Source: Begonia masoniana
Lineage: Eukaryota; Streptophyta; Magnoliopsida; Cucurbitales; Begoniaceae
Length of the DNA: 64,000 nt
Assembly (NCBI GenBank): GCA_022432975.1
Contig: CM039505.1
Span: 21,769,338 to 21,833,337, forward strand
Reading direction: 5' to 3'
Positions 34,120 through 45,600 of the stretch are shown piece after piece. The notes beneath the pieces were generated by a model that did no database searches, was not told the DNA's origin, and was given only the letters and a program-made list of their open reading frames with translations. Every line of letters starts with the position of its first letter. The first letter of the stretch is position 1. The position numbers were made by a program, and so were the translations under genes.

Positions 34120-35858
34120 AGTGAAGTGGTACTTAAACCACTCTTTTTGGCTGCTGAAGCGGCTTAGTTGAAAACAAAAATTGAAGAAGTAGACTCCACT
34201 AATGCAACAATCTCATTCTGTTATGAATGAATTAACTAATTTACAACTGTAACAAATGTTGTCCATTATGCAAGGAAATGGGTCATCCCAGACAGCTGCC
34301 TCTAAATCCAATATTGACAGCACTTATTCAGGTTTGTTACTTCCTAAACTGATCGTTGATAGAGGTGCAATAGACCATATTACTTCCTCTCCAAAGCTTC
34401 TGATCAATAGTTAAAAAGATACTTCTCTACCACCTGTTGTTATGCCAAAGGGAAACCACGCTCCAATTATTTCTACTGGAAGTTTACCTTAGAGTCATTT
34501 TTTTTTTGTTCAGAAAATATTTTTTGGGGTGCCATCCTGCAAATTAGACCTTTTATCTATGAGCCGCAATACAAAAGATTTGAAGTGTTCAATGACTTTC
34601 TATTCTTATTAATGTATTTTGCATGATTTGATGACGATTGATTTGGATAAACAATAAAATGGACTTTATTACTTAGTTACAAGTGCAGCAAGTAAGTCAC
34701 ACTAATCTTCAAAATGTAAGGATTCATACCATCACACATTCCTCTCAAGACATTGTTCTATGGCGTCTACGATTAGGTCATTTGTCCTCTTACATATTAG
34801 AATTCATGGATAAAACTTTTTTAAAATTTTCTTTAAAATCAAATATTGTTTGTGTTATTTGTGCTTTTGCGAAACATACAAGACTACCTTCATTAGTTCA
34901 ATTTCCTCTATTAGACCTTTTTGAATTAATTCACTGTGATATTTGGGGACCATACAAAGTCCCTTCTTTTTCTGGTGAAAAATATTTTTTGACAATTGTA
35001 GATGATTTTTCTCATTTCACTTGTGTTTTTTTCATGCAACATAAAAGTGAAACAATCATCAGCTTCTCTTATTATGTGAAGACCCAATTCAATACAAATA
35101 TAGGGAATACCCAGACTGATAGTGGAAAATAATTTTCTTTCTTGAAAAACTATTTTGCGCAACAACTTACAATTTACCAACATTCTTTTGTTTATACTCC
35201 TTAACAAAACAAGGTTGTTAAGTGTAAACATAGACATATTTTACAACTTGCTAGAGCACATTGCTTTCAAGCTCACATTCCTTTACATTTATGGGCAAAA
35301 TGTATATACACTACAGTACATATAATCAACAAGTTTACCCATTCCAATTCTATATCGTCAAATGCTTTTTGAGAGACTTTGTGGTAAAACACCTTATTCT
35401 TATCTCAAAGTTTTGGGTGTCTTGCATATGCTACTAATGTACATATCCTCATAAATTTGCTTCTCATGCATCACATTGTGTTTTTCTTGCATATCTCATT
35501 CATCATAAAGCATACAAATTATATAATATTAAAAACGATCAAGTTTTCACTAGTCGTGATGTAATTTTTCATGAGGATAATTTTTGATGTGCATAAACTG
35601 CTCCTTCCCAACCCAATATAGATTTGGTACAACCTGTTGCAATCTTAAACTCTAAAATTTCTTCACCTATTCTGCATATACATGTAGAATCAACTCTTAT
35701 TTCTTTTGCATCTTCACCACCATCAGTACCTTTACAGAGTTTTCAACGACCCTATGTCCATCTCGCACCATTACATGACTACATTTGTAATCAAATAATG
35801 TCTTCCATATTAACATCAAGCTTGTCATCTTTTCCACATAAAGGCACAAGACATCCTC
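34120..35858 (+). pseudogene. Degenerate Ty1/copia pol (K), 5' part
   Basis: Plus-strand copia remnant. A protease-like VDRGAIDHIT lies near 34353 (DSG changed to DRG). An open stretch at 34683-35132 follows with LWRLRLGHLS and CVICAFAKHTRLPS (zinc-binding part of integrase), IHCDIWGP, TIVDDFSHFTCVFF and TDSGK. Further on, the integrase Glu region reads QNKVVKCKHR, so the catalytic Glu is replaced by Lys (near 35215). Several stops occur downstream. The frame reaches SSFPHKGTRHPL at 35858, where element D interrupts it; it resumes at 47271. The motif set is closer to Retrofit/Ale-type copia than to the Sirevirus above. Confidence 0.85.
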
Positions 35859-36815
35859 TGTAACACCCGAGATTTGTTTAAGAAAGAAAAAATTAGAGAG
35901 AAAATAAAATGATTAGGTAATTGTTTAATAATAGGTTATTTTAATTAGTTTAAAAGAAAAGTGAAGTTTCTAATTTAAGTTCGGGTCCTAGTGAAATTAA
36001 GCCGGAGGTTAGGTTAATTTAATAACGGGATTTAACGAAATGTTTGGAGGGGTATAATGGTAATTTAGTGTTAATTAATGTTATTATTATTATGTTTATT
36101 ATTAAAAAAATAAATAAATAATAAAACAGAATGGTTGAAGCCATTCTGTTCGAGCGGCGAGCGCGAAGAACAGGAGAGAGGGAAGGAGGAACGGCGATCG
36201 CCGATCAAGACCGCCGACGATTCCCGACGATTTTCGGCCAGACAACGTCGGCGACTCCAAGGCTGTCAGTTCCAGCCGTCGTCGCGCACAAAACTGAACG
36301 GTAAGTCTTCCTCTTCTCCTGTTTCGGTTCAGTTCGTGGCCGAGGGTGAGGAGCGAGTTTGAGCTCCGATCACCGGCCGAAATAGGCTGCTTCCGGCGTT
36401 GGTTTGCCAACCCTTGGGCCGGCGTGGGTTCGCCTGGCAGGGAGAGCCCTTTTTGGGCAAAAAACAGTGAAGCCCTCTTTAGGGCATTTCGAGTTTTTGC
36501 TTGTAGTTTGGGGTTTTTGGTTAGATTATGTTAATTGAGGCTAAATATGGTTGATTGGTGTGCAATTGAGTGAAAATTGATGACAAACCAAAATGGGGAA
36601 ATTTTCGAGTGAAAGGCAGTTCGGTTTTTTGCCATTTTGACCTAGCTAGGGTCGTTTGTTTTCAAATTCCTTTTGGCTAATTAAAATAGGTTATTAGAGG
36701 AGTACGTGGCCGCTGGAATCGTTCGATTTCGATATCCGACGCGAAAGTTACGGGCGTTTGAGTTTCGGGTCGAATTTTACCGAACCCAATTGGTGGCCCA
36801 TTTAGTTAGGATTGA

Positions 36816-39800
36816 GCTTTGTGTCTCGTAAGAGATGTACGCTTTGTGTCTCGTAAGAGATGTACGCTTTGTGTCTCGTAAGAGATGTACGCTTTGTGTC
36901 TCGTAAGAGATGTACGCTGGGTGTCTCGTAAGAGATGTACGCTTTGTGTCTCGTAAGAGATGTACGCTTTGTGTCTCGTAAGAGATGTACGCTTTGTGTC
37001 TCGTAAGAGATGTACGCTGGGTGTCTCGTAAGAGATGTACGCTTTGTGTCTCGTAAGAGATGTACGCTGGGTGTCTCGTAAGAGATGTACGCTTTGTGTC
37101 TCGTAAGAGATGTACGCTTTGTGTCTCGTAAGAGATGTACGCTTTGTGTCTCGTAAGAGATGTACGCTTTGTGTCTCGTAAGAGATGTACGCTGGGTGTC
37201 TCGTAAGAGATGTACGCTGGGTGTCTCGTAAGAGATGTACGCTGGGTGTCTCGTAAGAGATGTACGCTGGGTGTCTCGTAAGAGATGTACGCTTTGTGTC
37301 TCGTAAGAGATGTACGCTTTGTGTCTCGTAAGAGATGTACGCTTTGTGTCTCGTAAGAGATGTACGCTTTGTGTCTCGTAAGAGATGTACGCTGGGTGTC
37401 TCGTAAGAGATGTACGCTGGGTGTCTCGTAAGAGATGTACGCTTTGTGTCTCGTAAGAGATGTACGCTGGGTGTCTCGTAAGAGATGTACGCTTTGTGTC
37501 TCGTAAGAGATGTACGCTTTGTGTCTCGTAAGAGATGTACGCTTTGTGTCTCGTAAGAGATGTACGCTGGGTGTCTCGTAAGAGATGTACGCTTTGTGTC
37601 TCGTAAGAGATGTACGCTGGGTGTCTCGTAAGAGATGTACGCTTTGTGTCTCGTAAGAGATGTACGCTGGGTGTCTCGTAAGAGATGTACGCTTTGTGTC
37701 TCGTAAGAGATGTACGCTTTGTGTCTCGTAAGAGATGTACGCTGGGTGTCTCGTAAGAGATGTACGCTGGGTGTCTCGTAAGAGATGTACGCTTTGTGTC
37801 TCGTAAGAGATGTACGCTTTGTGTCTCGTAAGAGATGTACGCTGGGTGTCTCGTAAGAGATGTACGCTTTGTGTCTCGTAAGAGATGTACGCTTTGTGTC
37901 TCGTAAGAGATGTACGCTGGGTGTCTCGTAAGAGATGTACGCTGGGTGTCTCGTAAGAGATGTACGCTGGGTGTCTCGTAAGAGATGTACGCTGGGTGTC
38001 TCGTAAGAGATGTACGCTTTGTGTCTCGTAAGAGATGTACGCTGGGTGTCTCGTAAGAGATGTACGCTGGGTGTCTCGTAAGAGATGTACGCTTTGTGTC
38101 TCGTAAGAGATGTACGCTTTGTGTCTCGTAAGAGATGTACGCTTTGTGTCTCGTAAGAGATGTACGCTTTGTGTCTCGTAAGAGATGTACGCTTTGTGTC
38201 TCGTAAGAGATGTACGCTTTGTGTCTCGTAAGAGATGTACGCTGGGTGTCTCGTAAGAGATGTACGCTTTGTGTCTCGTAAGAGATGTACGCTTTGTGTC
38301 TCGTAAGAGATGTACGCTGGGTGTCTCGTAAGAGATGTACGCTTTGTGTCTCGTAAGAGATGTACGCTGGGTGTCTCGTAAGAGATGTACGCTTTGTGTC
38401 TCGTAAGAGATGTACGCTTTGTGTCTCGTAAGAGATGTACGCTTTGTGTCTCGTAGAGATGTACGCTTTGTGTCTCGTAGAGATGTACGCTTGTGTCTCG
38501 TAAGAGATGTACGCTTTGTGTCTCGTAGAGATGTACGCTTGTGTCTCGTAAGAGATGTACGCTGGGTGTCTCGTAAGAGATGTACGCTTTGTGTCTCGTA
38601 GAGATGTACGCTGGGTGTCTCGTAAGAGATGTACGCTTTGTGTCTCGTAGAGATGTACGCTTTGTGTCTCGTAGAGATGTACGCTTTGTGTCTCGTAGAG
38701 ATGTACGCTTTGTGTCTCGTAAGAGATGTACGCTTTGTGTCTCGTAGAGATGTACGCTTGTGTCTCGTAAGAGATGTACGCTGGGTGTCTCGTAAGAGAT
38801 GTACGCTTTGTGTCTCGTAGAGATGTACGCTTTGTGTCTCGTAAGAGATGTACGCTTTGTGTCTCGTAGAGATGTACGCTTGTGTCTCGTAAGAGATGTA
38901 CGCTGGGTGTCTCGTAAGAGATGTACGCTTTGTGTCTCGTAGAGATGTACGCTTTGTGTCTCGTAGAGATGTACGCTTGTGTCTCGTAAGAGATGTACGC
39001 TTGTGTCTCGTAAGAGATGTACGCTGGGTGTCTCGTAAGAGATGTACGCTTGTGTCTCGTAAGAGATGTACGCTGGGTGTCTCGTAAGAGATGTACGCTT
39101 TGTGTCTCGTAGAGATGTACGCTTGGTGTCTCGAAAGAGATGTACGCTTGGTGTCTCGAAAGAGATGTACGCTTGTGTCTCGAAAGAGATGTACGCTTTG
39201 TGTCTCGAAAGAGATGTACGCTTTGTGTCTCGTAGAGATGTACGCTTTGTGTCTCGTAAGAGATGTACGCTTTGTGTCTCGTAGAGATGTACGCTTTGTG
39301 TCTCGTAGAGATGTACGCTTTGTGTCTCGTAGAGATGTACGCTGGGTGTCTCGTAAGAGATGTACGCTTTGTGTCTCGTAGAGATGTACGCTGGGTGTCT
39401 CGTAGAGATGTACGCTTTGGGTCTCGTGAGAGACGTACGCTTTGGGTGTCTCGTAAGAGATGTACGCTTTGTGTCTCGTAGAGATGTACGCTTTGTGTCT
39501 CGTAAGAGATGTACGCTGGGTGTCTCGTAAGAGATGTACGCTTTGTGTCTCGTAAGAGATGTACGCTGGGTGTCTCGTAAGAGATGTACGCTTTGTGTCT
39601 CGTAAGAGATGTACGCTGGGTGTCTCGTAAGAGATGTACGCTTTGGGTCTCGTGAGAGACGTACGCTTTGGGTGTCTCGTAAGAGATGTTTGCTTTGTGT
39701 CTCGTAAGAGACGTACGCTTTGTGTCTCATAAGAGATGTACGCTGGGTGTCTCGTAAGAGATGTACGCTTTGTGTCTCGTAAGAGATGTACGCTGGGTGT

Positions 39801-39850
39801 CTCGTAAGAGATGTACGCTTTGGGTCTCGTGAGAGACGTACGCTTTGGGT
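36816..39850. repeat. 25-bp minisatellite array, left LTR of D (mosaic)
   Basis: About 120 units of 25 bp, GCTTTGTGTCTCGTAAGAGA plus TGTAC. Two main variants differ at three bases (GCTTTGTG versus GCTGGGTG) and are interspersed irregularly. From about 38445 to 39480 many units are 24 bp, missing one A (CGTAGAG) or one T (GCTTGTG). CGAAAGAG units cluster at 39131-39210 and CGTGAGAGACG variants near the right end. Each unit holds a TCTC-GTAA-GAGA hairpin. Long minus-strand reading frames across the array are a by-product of the repeat. Confidence 0.97.
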
Positions 39851-40040
39851 GTCTGGTGTGAGCTATACGCGGGGTGTCTCGAGTAAAATGAAATTCTACG
39901 AGAGACGTACGTCGTTGTGTTGTTGGTTTCGTGTGGTAATGGTGTAACACGTTAGATACAATTGGTGGCGTTGTTTGGCATTGTGTTTGGCATTGTGAGC
40001 ATGAACGTAATCAGATAAAGTGAATTGTAAAATGCATCTC

Positions 40041-40218
40041 GAATAGTGTGCCTTGTCGGGCTGAGGTGCTGGTGTGTAGCACCCCGAGGGGAACTCTATC
40101 TGAGATGACCGGCTAAAACACGAAATCCTGAATAGTGTGCCTTGTCGGGCTGAGGTGCTGGTGTGTAGCACCCCGAGGGGATCTCTATGAATGATGACTG
40201 GCTAACGGCAAATAAGGA
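40041..40218. repeat. 89-bp tandem repeat with hairpin, left LTR of D
   Basis: Two copies starting at 40041 and 40130 (GAATAGTGTGCCTTGTCGGG). Each holds the hairpin GGTGCT-N7-AGCACC. The counterpart in the right LTR starts at 46265 and 46354. Confidence 0.9.
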
Positions 40219-41037
40219 CAACTGAGTGTTAGAAACTGCATGTGCTAGGTTGACTGCATTGTGGTGTTGTGGTGTTGTGTTGCGTTGTCGTGCTGTGTTA
40301 AAGAATAAGGCATTGTTGATGCGGGCAAATCTGTGTTTTGTTTCGTGTCGTTGTGTTGTTTGGTTGTTTGGTTCAGCGTTGTGTGTAGCTTGCATTTTAT
40401 CCAGTCGTATTTGTTAATCCCTACTTGCTAAGCGTAAGCTTATGTGTGCGTATGTGTTCTGTGGTGTAGGTAACGACAAGTGTACAGGTGAGCTATGTGA
40501 GTCAGCCAAGACTTGGGAGCAGTCGGAGATGCACGGGGCGTGCCGGTGCAGGCAGTTGTCGGGGCGACTCCACCATGGTCTTCTGGAGATGTGGGGCTTT
40601 ATATTTGATAGTTTATTTTAGATGTCTGTTTGTAGAAATGATGGGAAAGCGTAACTACTTGTATTTGTTGTATATAGTTAGATTAAGGGTGATGTGTCGC
40701 CCTGTATTTGGAGGTTTTTATATGTGGGATTGTTGAGTGGATAGCTGGTTAGTGAAGTAAGATTATTCTGGATTGTTTGGGATTGGATTGTATGCAGGTA
40801 TCTAGCATTTTGGTGGCGCCATTTTCAGGCGTTACTTTGCCGAAATTTTCGGGAAGGACGCCGTGGTGCTTAAAGGTTAGGATTAAAGGAGTCTAGGCAA
40901 CTAGGTATGACCTAAAAGAGTTTTAGGAGATTTAGTTTAAATCCTGCGGTGTTAATTTGATTTTTTTAATGAGGTTTTAGCGTGGGATTAGTTAGCAAAG
41001 TAGCTCTCCGAGCCAGGGTGAGTTCGGGGGCGTTACA

Positions 41038-42601
41038 AGATGGTATCAGAGCATAAATGGTTGAGTCGTTCAAATGATTACCCGACAATGCCGGCCGCCA
41101 TGCAACGTGCTCCACCGACTGTAAGTAATTCTTTTCTTTTAGTTGTTTAGAGCTGAGTTTAGATTGTTTAATCTTGTTTAGGCTTAGAACGAAAATCTCG
41201 AAAGTACCATGACAACTTCGGTGGATTCCATTAGCCAACTTATAGACGTAGTAAACCTATGGTTCGAATAGCTAGGAATTCGGTGGATTCCATTAGCCAA
41301 CTTATAGACGTAGTAAACCTATGGTTCGAATAGCTAGGAATTTAATGGTTAGGAATTTATTTGAAAAGCGAAACAGACAAGGTAACATCCGTAGAATAGA
41401 TACAAGTAGGATTGAGGATAGAGAGATTAGAGAATGTTAGGATGAGTTTCCCTTTAAGAGTTACATCTTATGTGAGAAAAGATAGATGTCCTAAACCATT
41501 GAGAGACCCTTAGTACATTATGTGGATAAGATGAGATAGCAAGGTGAGATAGTTAGAGTTACGTACAATGTAAGTATATAGATGTAAATTGTATTCAAGG
41601 GTTTAGTTTAAGTGAATGATTGAGGGTATGAACTGAGTAATTTAGTAGGACCAAGGATGGAAGTATAGGGATTTGGTAGCCCGTCATAGAAAATTAGAAT
41701 TATATAAATATAAATTGTATTTGAGTGCCTAGCTTAAGTAAATTGTTAAGGGGAAAATTTTAATGAACTTTATGCAAGAAAAACCTAGAAGGGAGCCTAG
41801 TCTAAATGAGAGGAAGTTATAAGTTTGATTGATTGTCAAATTAAGTGAGGTTAAGAGGTATAATTAGAATGAGTGAGTACCATTGTAGCAATGTAACGGG
41901 TAGGAGACTGGACGAGTTGGAAGGGCAAAATAGAGTAGATTTGGTTATTGAACTTTGGAGAGAATCCTGAGTGGAATACAATCTAAACAGATATAAAAGT
42001 TGTTGAATGAGATAATGAGAATTCGTCAAGAACTTTGGCATGCCTTATGATAAAGTTTAAGTTAGAAAGTTTCGAGGGTTCGACTCGTATGTAACGAAGT
42101 CGAAACTGCTGATGTCGTAAAGAGTTGATAAGCTTAAGAGTTGGCGAATTTAAGCGTAAGATGTGAATATGAACTCGAGTATTAGTAGAGGATATTGAGA
42201 ATTAAATTGTAAAAGTTTGAAAGAATTAAATTGAGTTTAGTGATTATAATTGAGAATTTATAATAGACTTTAGTTAATAAATTTAAGTAATGAGAGCTTG
42301 AAATACTTGGCGTGCAAACTTGAAATTTATGAATAGTGTTAGGGTGATTAATGAACTATCGTGATTTCTCGAGGTAAGTTGGTATAAGAAACGAGAGTGA
42401 TAAATTAAAGGAGTGGTAGAGTAGAAAAGGATTGAAATGGAGGATGTATTGAGGGCTTGATGTACTTGTGTGATAGACACGAAAATAGAAAATAACGAAT
42501 TAGATAAACTAAATTTGAGGAAAAGCTTGAGTTGATAACTAAATTGGAGAAATAACAAGGCCACAAATTTTGAGGACAAAATTTTTGTAAGGAGGGTGGA
42601 T
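41038..42601 (+). other. Non-coding internal region of element D
   Basis: 1.56 kb, AT-rich, with no gag or pol motif in any frame. A 58-bp direct repeat occurs near 41220-41340 (TCGGTGGATTCCATTAGCC twice). It ends in the polypurine tract at 42588-42601. Confidence 0.85.
41041..41053 (+). other. Primer-binding site of element D
   Basis: TGGTATCAGAGCA three bases after the left LTR end; initiator-Met type. Confidence 0.9.
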
Positions 42602-45600
42602 TGTAACACCCGAGATTTGTTTAAGAAAGAAAAAATTGGAGAGAAAATAAAATGATTAGGTAATTGTTTAATAATAGGTTATTTTAATTAGTTTAAAAGA
42701 AAAGTGAAGTTTCTAATTTAAGTTCGGGTCCTAGTGAAATTAAGCCGGGGGTTAGGTTAATTTAATAACGGGATTTAACGGAATGTTTGGAGGGGTATAA
42801 TGGTAATTTAGTGTTAATTAATGTTATTATTATTAAAAAAATAAATAAATAATAAAACAGAATGGTTGAAGCCATTCTGTTCAAGCGGCGAGCGCGAAGA
42901 ACAGGAGAGAGGGAAGGAGGAACGGCGATCGCCGATCAAAGACCGCCGACGATTTCCGACGATTTCCGGCAAGACGACGTCGGCGACTCCAAGGCTGTCA
43001 GTTCCGGCCGTCGTCGCGCACAAAACCGAACGGTAAGTCTTCCTCTTCTCCTGTTTCGGTTCAGTTCGTGGCCGAGGGTGAGGAGCGAGTTTGAGCTCCG
43101 ATCACTGGCCGAAATGGGCTGCTTCCGGTGTGGGTTTGCCAACCCTTGGGCCGGCGTGGGTTTGCCTGGCAGGGAGAGCCCTTTTTGGGCGAAAAACAGT
43201 GAAGCCCTCATTAGGGCATTTCGGGTTTTTGCTTGTAGTTCGGGGTTTTTGGTTAGATTATGTTAATTGAGGCTGAATATGGTTGATTGGTGTGCAATTG
43301 AGTGAAAATTGATGAAAAACCAAAATGGGGAAATTTCCGGGTGAAAGGCTGTTCAGGTTTTTGCCATTTTGACCTAGCTAGGGTCGTTTGTTTTCAAATT
43401 CCTTTTGGCTAATTAAAATAGGTTATTAGAGGAGTACGTGGCCGCTGGAATCGTTCGATTCCGATATCCGACGCGAAAGTTACGCGCGTTTGAGTTTCGG
43501 GTCAGTTTTTACCGAACCCAAATTGGTGGCCCATTTAGTTAGGATTTAGTTGGATTAAGCTAGAAATAATAGTTTGAGAGTAAGTTGGTGTATGTAGGCT
43601 TAATTTAAATAAGTTTGAATAGTTGTAGTTAGAGGTAGTTTAAATATTCTTTAGAAGTAAATAGTGATGCTTAAGTGAATTTTGTGAATGTGATAGGTTT
43701 ACCGAGTGGGGAATGTATATAGCCAAAGCGTAAGTGTGGTGGCCAGAGTTCGCTTTGTGTCTCGTAAGAGATGTACGCTTTGTGTCTCGTAAGAGATGTA
43801 CGCTTTGTGTCTCGTAAGAGATGTACGCTTTGTGTCTCGTAAGAGATGTACGCTTTGTGTCTCGTAAGAGATGTACGCTTTGTGTCTCGTAAGAGATGTA
43901 CGCTTTGTGTCTCGTAAGAGATGTACGCTTTGTGTCTCGTAAGAGATGTACGCTTTGTGTCTCGTAAGAGATGTACGCTTTGTGTCTCGTAAGAGATGTA
44001 CGCTTTGTGTCTCGTAAGAGATGTACGCTTTGTGTCTCGTAAGAGATGTACGCTTTGTGTCTCGTAAGAGATGTACGCTTTGTGTCTCGTAAGAGATGTA
44101 CGCTTTGTGTCTCGTAAGAGATGTACGCTTTGTGTCTCGTAAGAGATGTACGCTTTGTGTCTCGTAAGAGATGTACGCTTTGTGTCTCGTAAGAGATGTA
44201 CGCTTTGTGTCTCGTAAGAGATGTACGCTTTGTGTCTCGTAAGAGATGTACGCTTTGTGTCTCGTAAGAGATGTACGCTTTGTGTCTCGTAAGAGATGTA
44301 CGCTTTGTGTCTCGTAAGAGATGTACGCTTTGTGTCTCGTAAGAGATGTACGCTTTGTGTCTCGTAAGAGATGTACGCTTTGTGTCTCGTAAGAGATGTA
44401 CGCTTTGTGTCTCGTAAGAGATGTACGCTTTGTGTCTCGTAAGAGATGTACGCTTTGTGTCTCGTAAGAGATGTACGCTTTGTGTCTCGTAAGAGATGTA
44501 CGCTTTGTGTCTCGTAAGAGATGTACGCTTTGTGTCTCGTAAGAGATGTACGCTTTGTGTCTCGTAAGAGATGTACGCTTTGTGTCTCGTAAGAGATGTA
44601 CGCTTTGTGTCTCGTAAGAGATGTACGCTTTGTGTCTCGTAAGAGATGTACGCTTTGTGTCTCGTAAGAGATGTACGCTTTGTGTCTCGTAAGAGATGTA
44701 CGCTTTGTGTCTCGTAAGAGATGTACGCTTTGTGTCTCGTAAGAGATGTACGCTTTGTGTCTCGTAAGAGATGTACGCTTTGTGTCTCGTAAGAGATGTA
44801 CGCTTTGTGTCTCGTAAGAGATGTACGCTTTGTGTCTCGTAAGAGATGTACGCTTTGTGTCTCGTAAGAGATGTACGCTTTGTGTCTCGTAAGAGATGTA
44901 CGCTTTGTGTCTCGTAAGAGATGTACGCTTTGTGTCTCGTAAGAGATGTACGCTTTGTGTCTCGTAAGAGATGTACGCTTTGTGTCTCGTAAGAGATGTA
45001 CGCTTTGTGTCTCGTAAGAGATGTACGCTTTGTGTCTCGTAAGAGATGTACGCTTTGTGTCTCGTAAGAGATGTACGCTTTGTGTCTCGTAAGAGATGTA
45101 CGCTTTGTGTCTCGTAAGAGATGTACGCTTTGTGTCTCGTAAGAGATGTACGCTTTGTGTCTCGTAAGAGATGTACGCTTTGTGTCTCGTAAGAGATGTA
45201 CGCTTTGTGTCTCGTAAGAGATGTACGCTTTGTGTCTCGTAAGAGATGTACGCTTTGTGTCTCGTAAGAGATGTACGCTTTGTGTCTCGTAAGAGATGTA
45301 CGCTTTGTGTCTCGTAAGAGATGTACGCTTTGTGTCTCGTAAGAGATGTACGCTTTGTGTCTCGTAAGAGATGTACGCTTTGTGTCTCGTAAGAGATGTA
45401 CGCTTTGTGTCTCGTAAGAGATGTACGCTTTGTGTCTCGTAAGAGATGTACGCTTTGTGTCTCGTAAGAGATGTACGCTTTGTGTCTCGTAAGAGATGTA
45501 CGCTTTGTGTCTCGTAAGAGATGTACGCTTTGTGTCTCGTAAGAGATGTACGCTTTGTGTCTCGTAAGAGATGTACGCTTTGTGTCTCGTAAGAGATGTA

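Larger units (their letters stand above)
35859..41037 (+). repeat. 5' LTR of element D
   Basis: 5179 bp. Order: AT-rich U3, hairpin ACAGAATGG-N6-CCATTCTGT (36126-36149), GC-rich stretch, conserved palindrome block (36715-36730), 25-bp array (36816 to about 39850), two-copy 89-bp repeat (40041-40218), and a 3' unique part. Compared with the right LTR it lacks about 200 bp immediately before the array (43546-43750). Confidence 0.9.

Noticed and set aside
36777..39950. 1057- and 974-residue minus-strand reading frames
   Set aside because: They are translations of a 25-bp tandem repeat that has no stop in any minus-strand phase; no start context, no homology expected.
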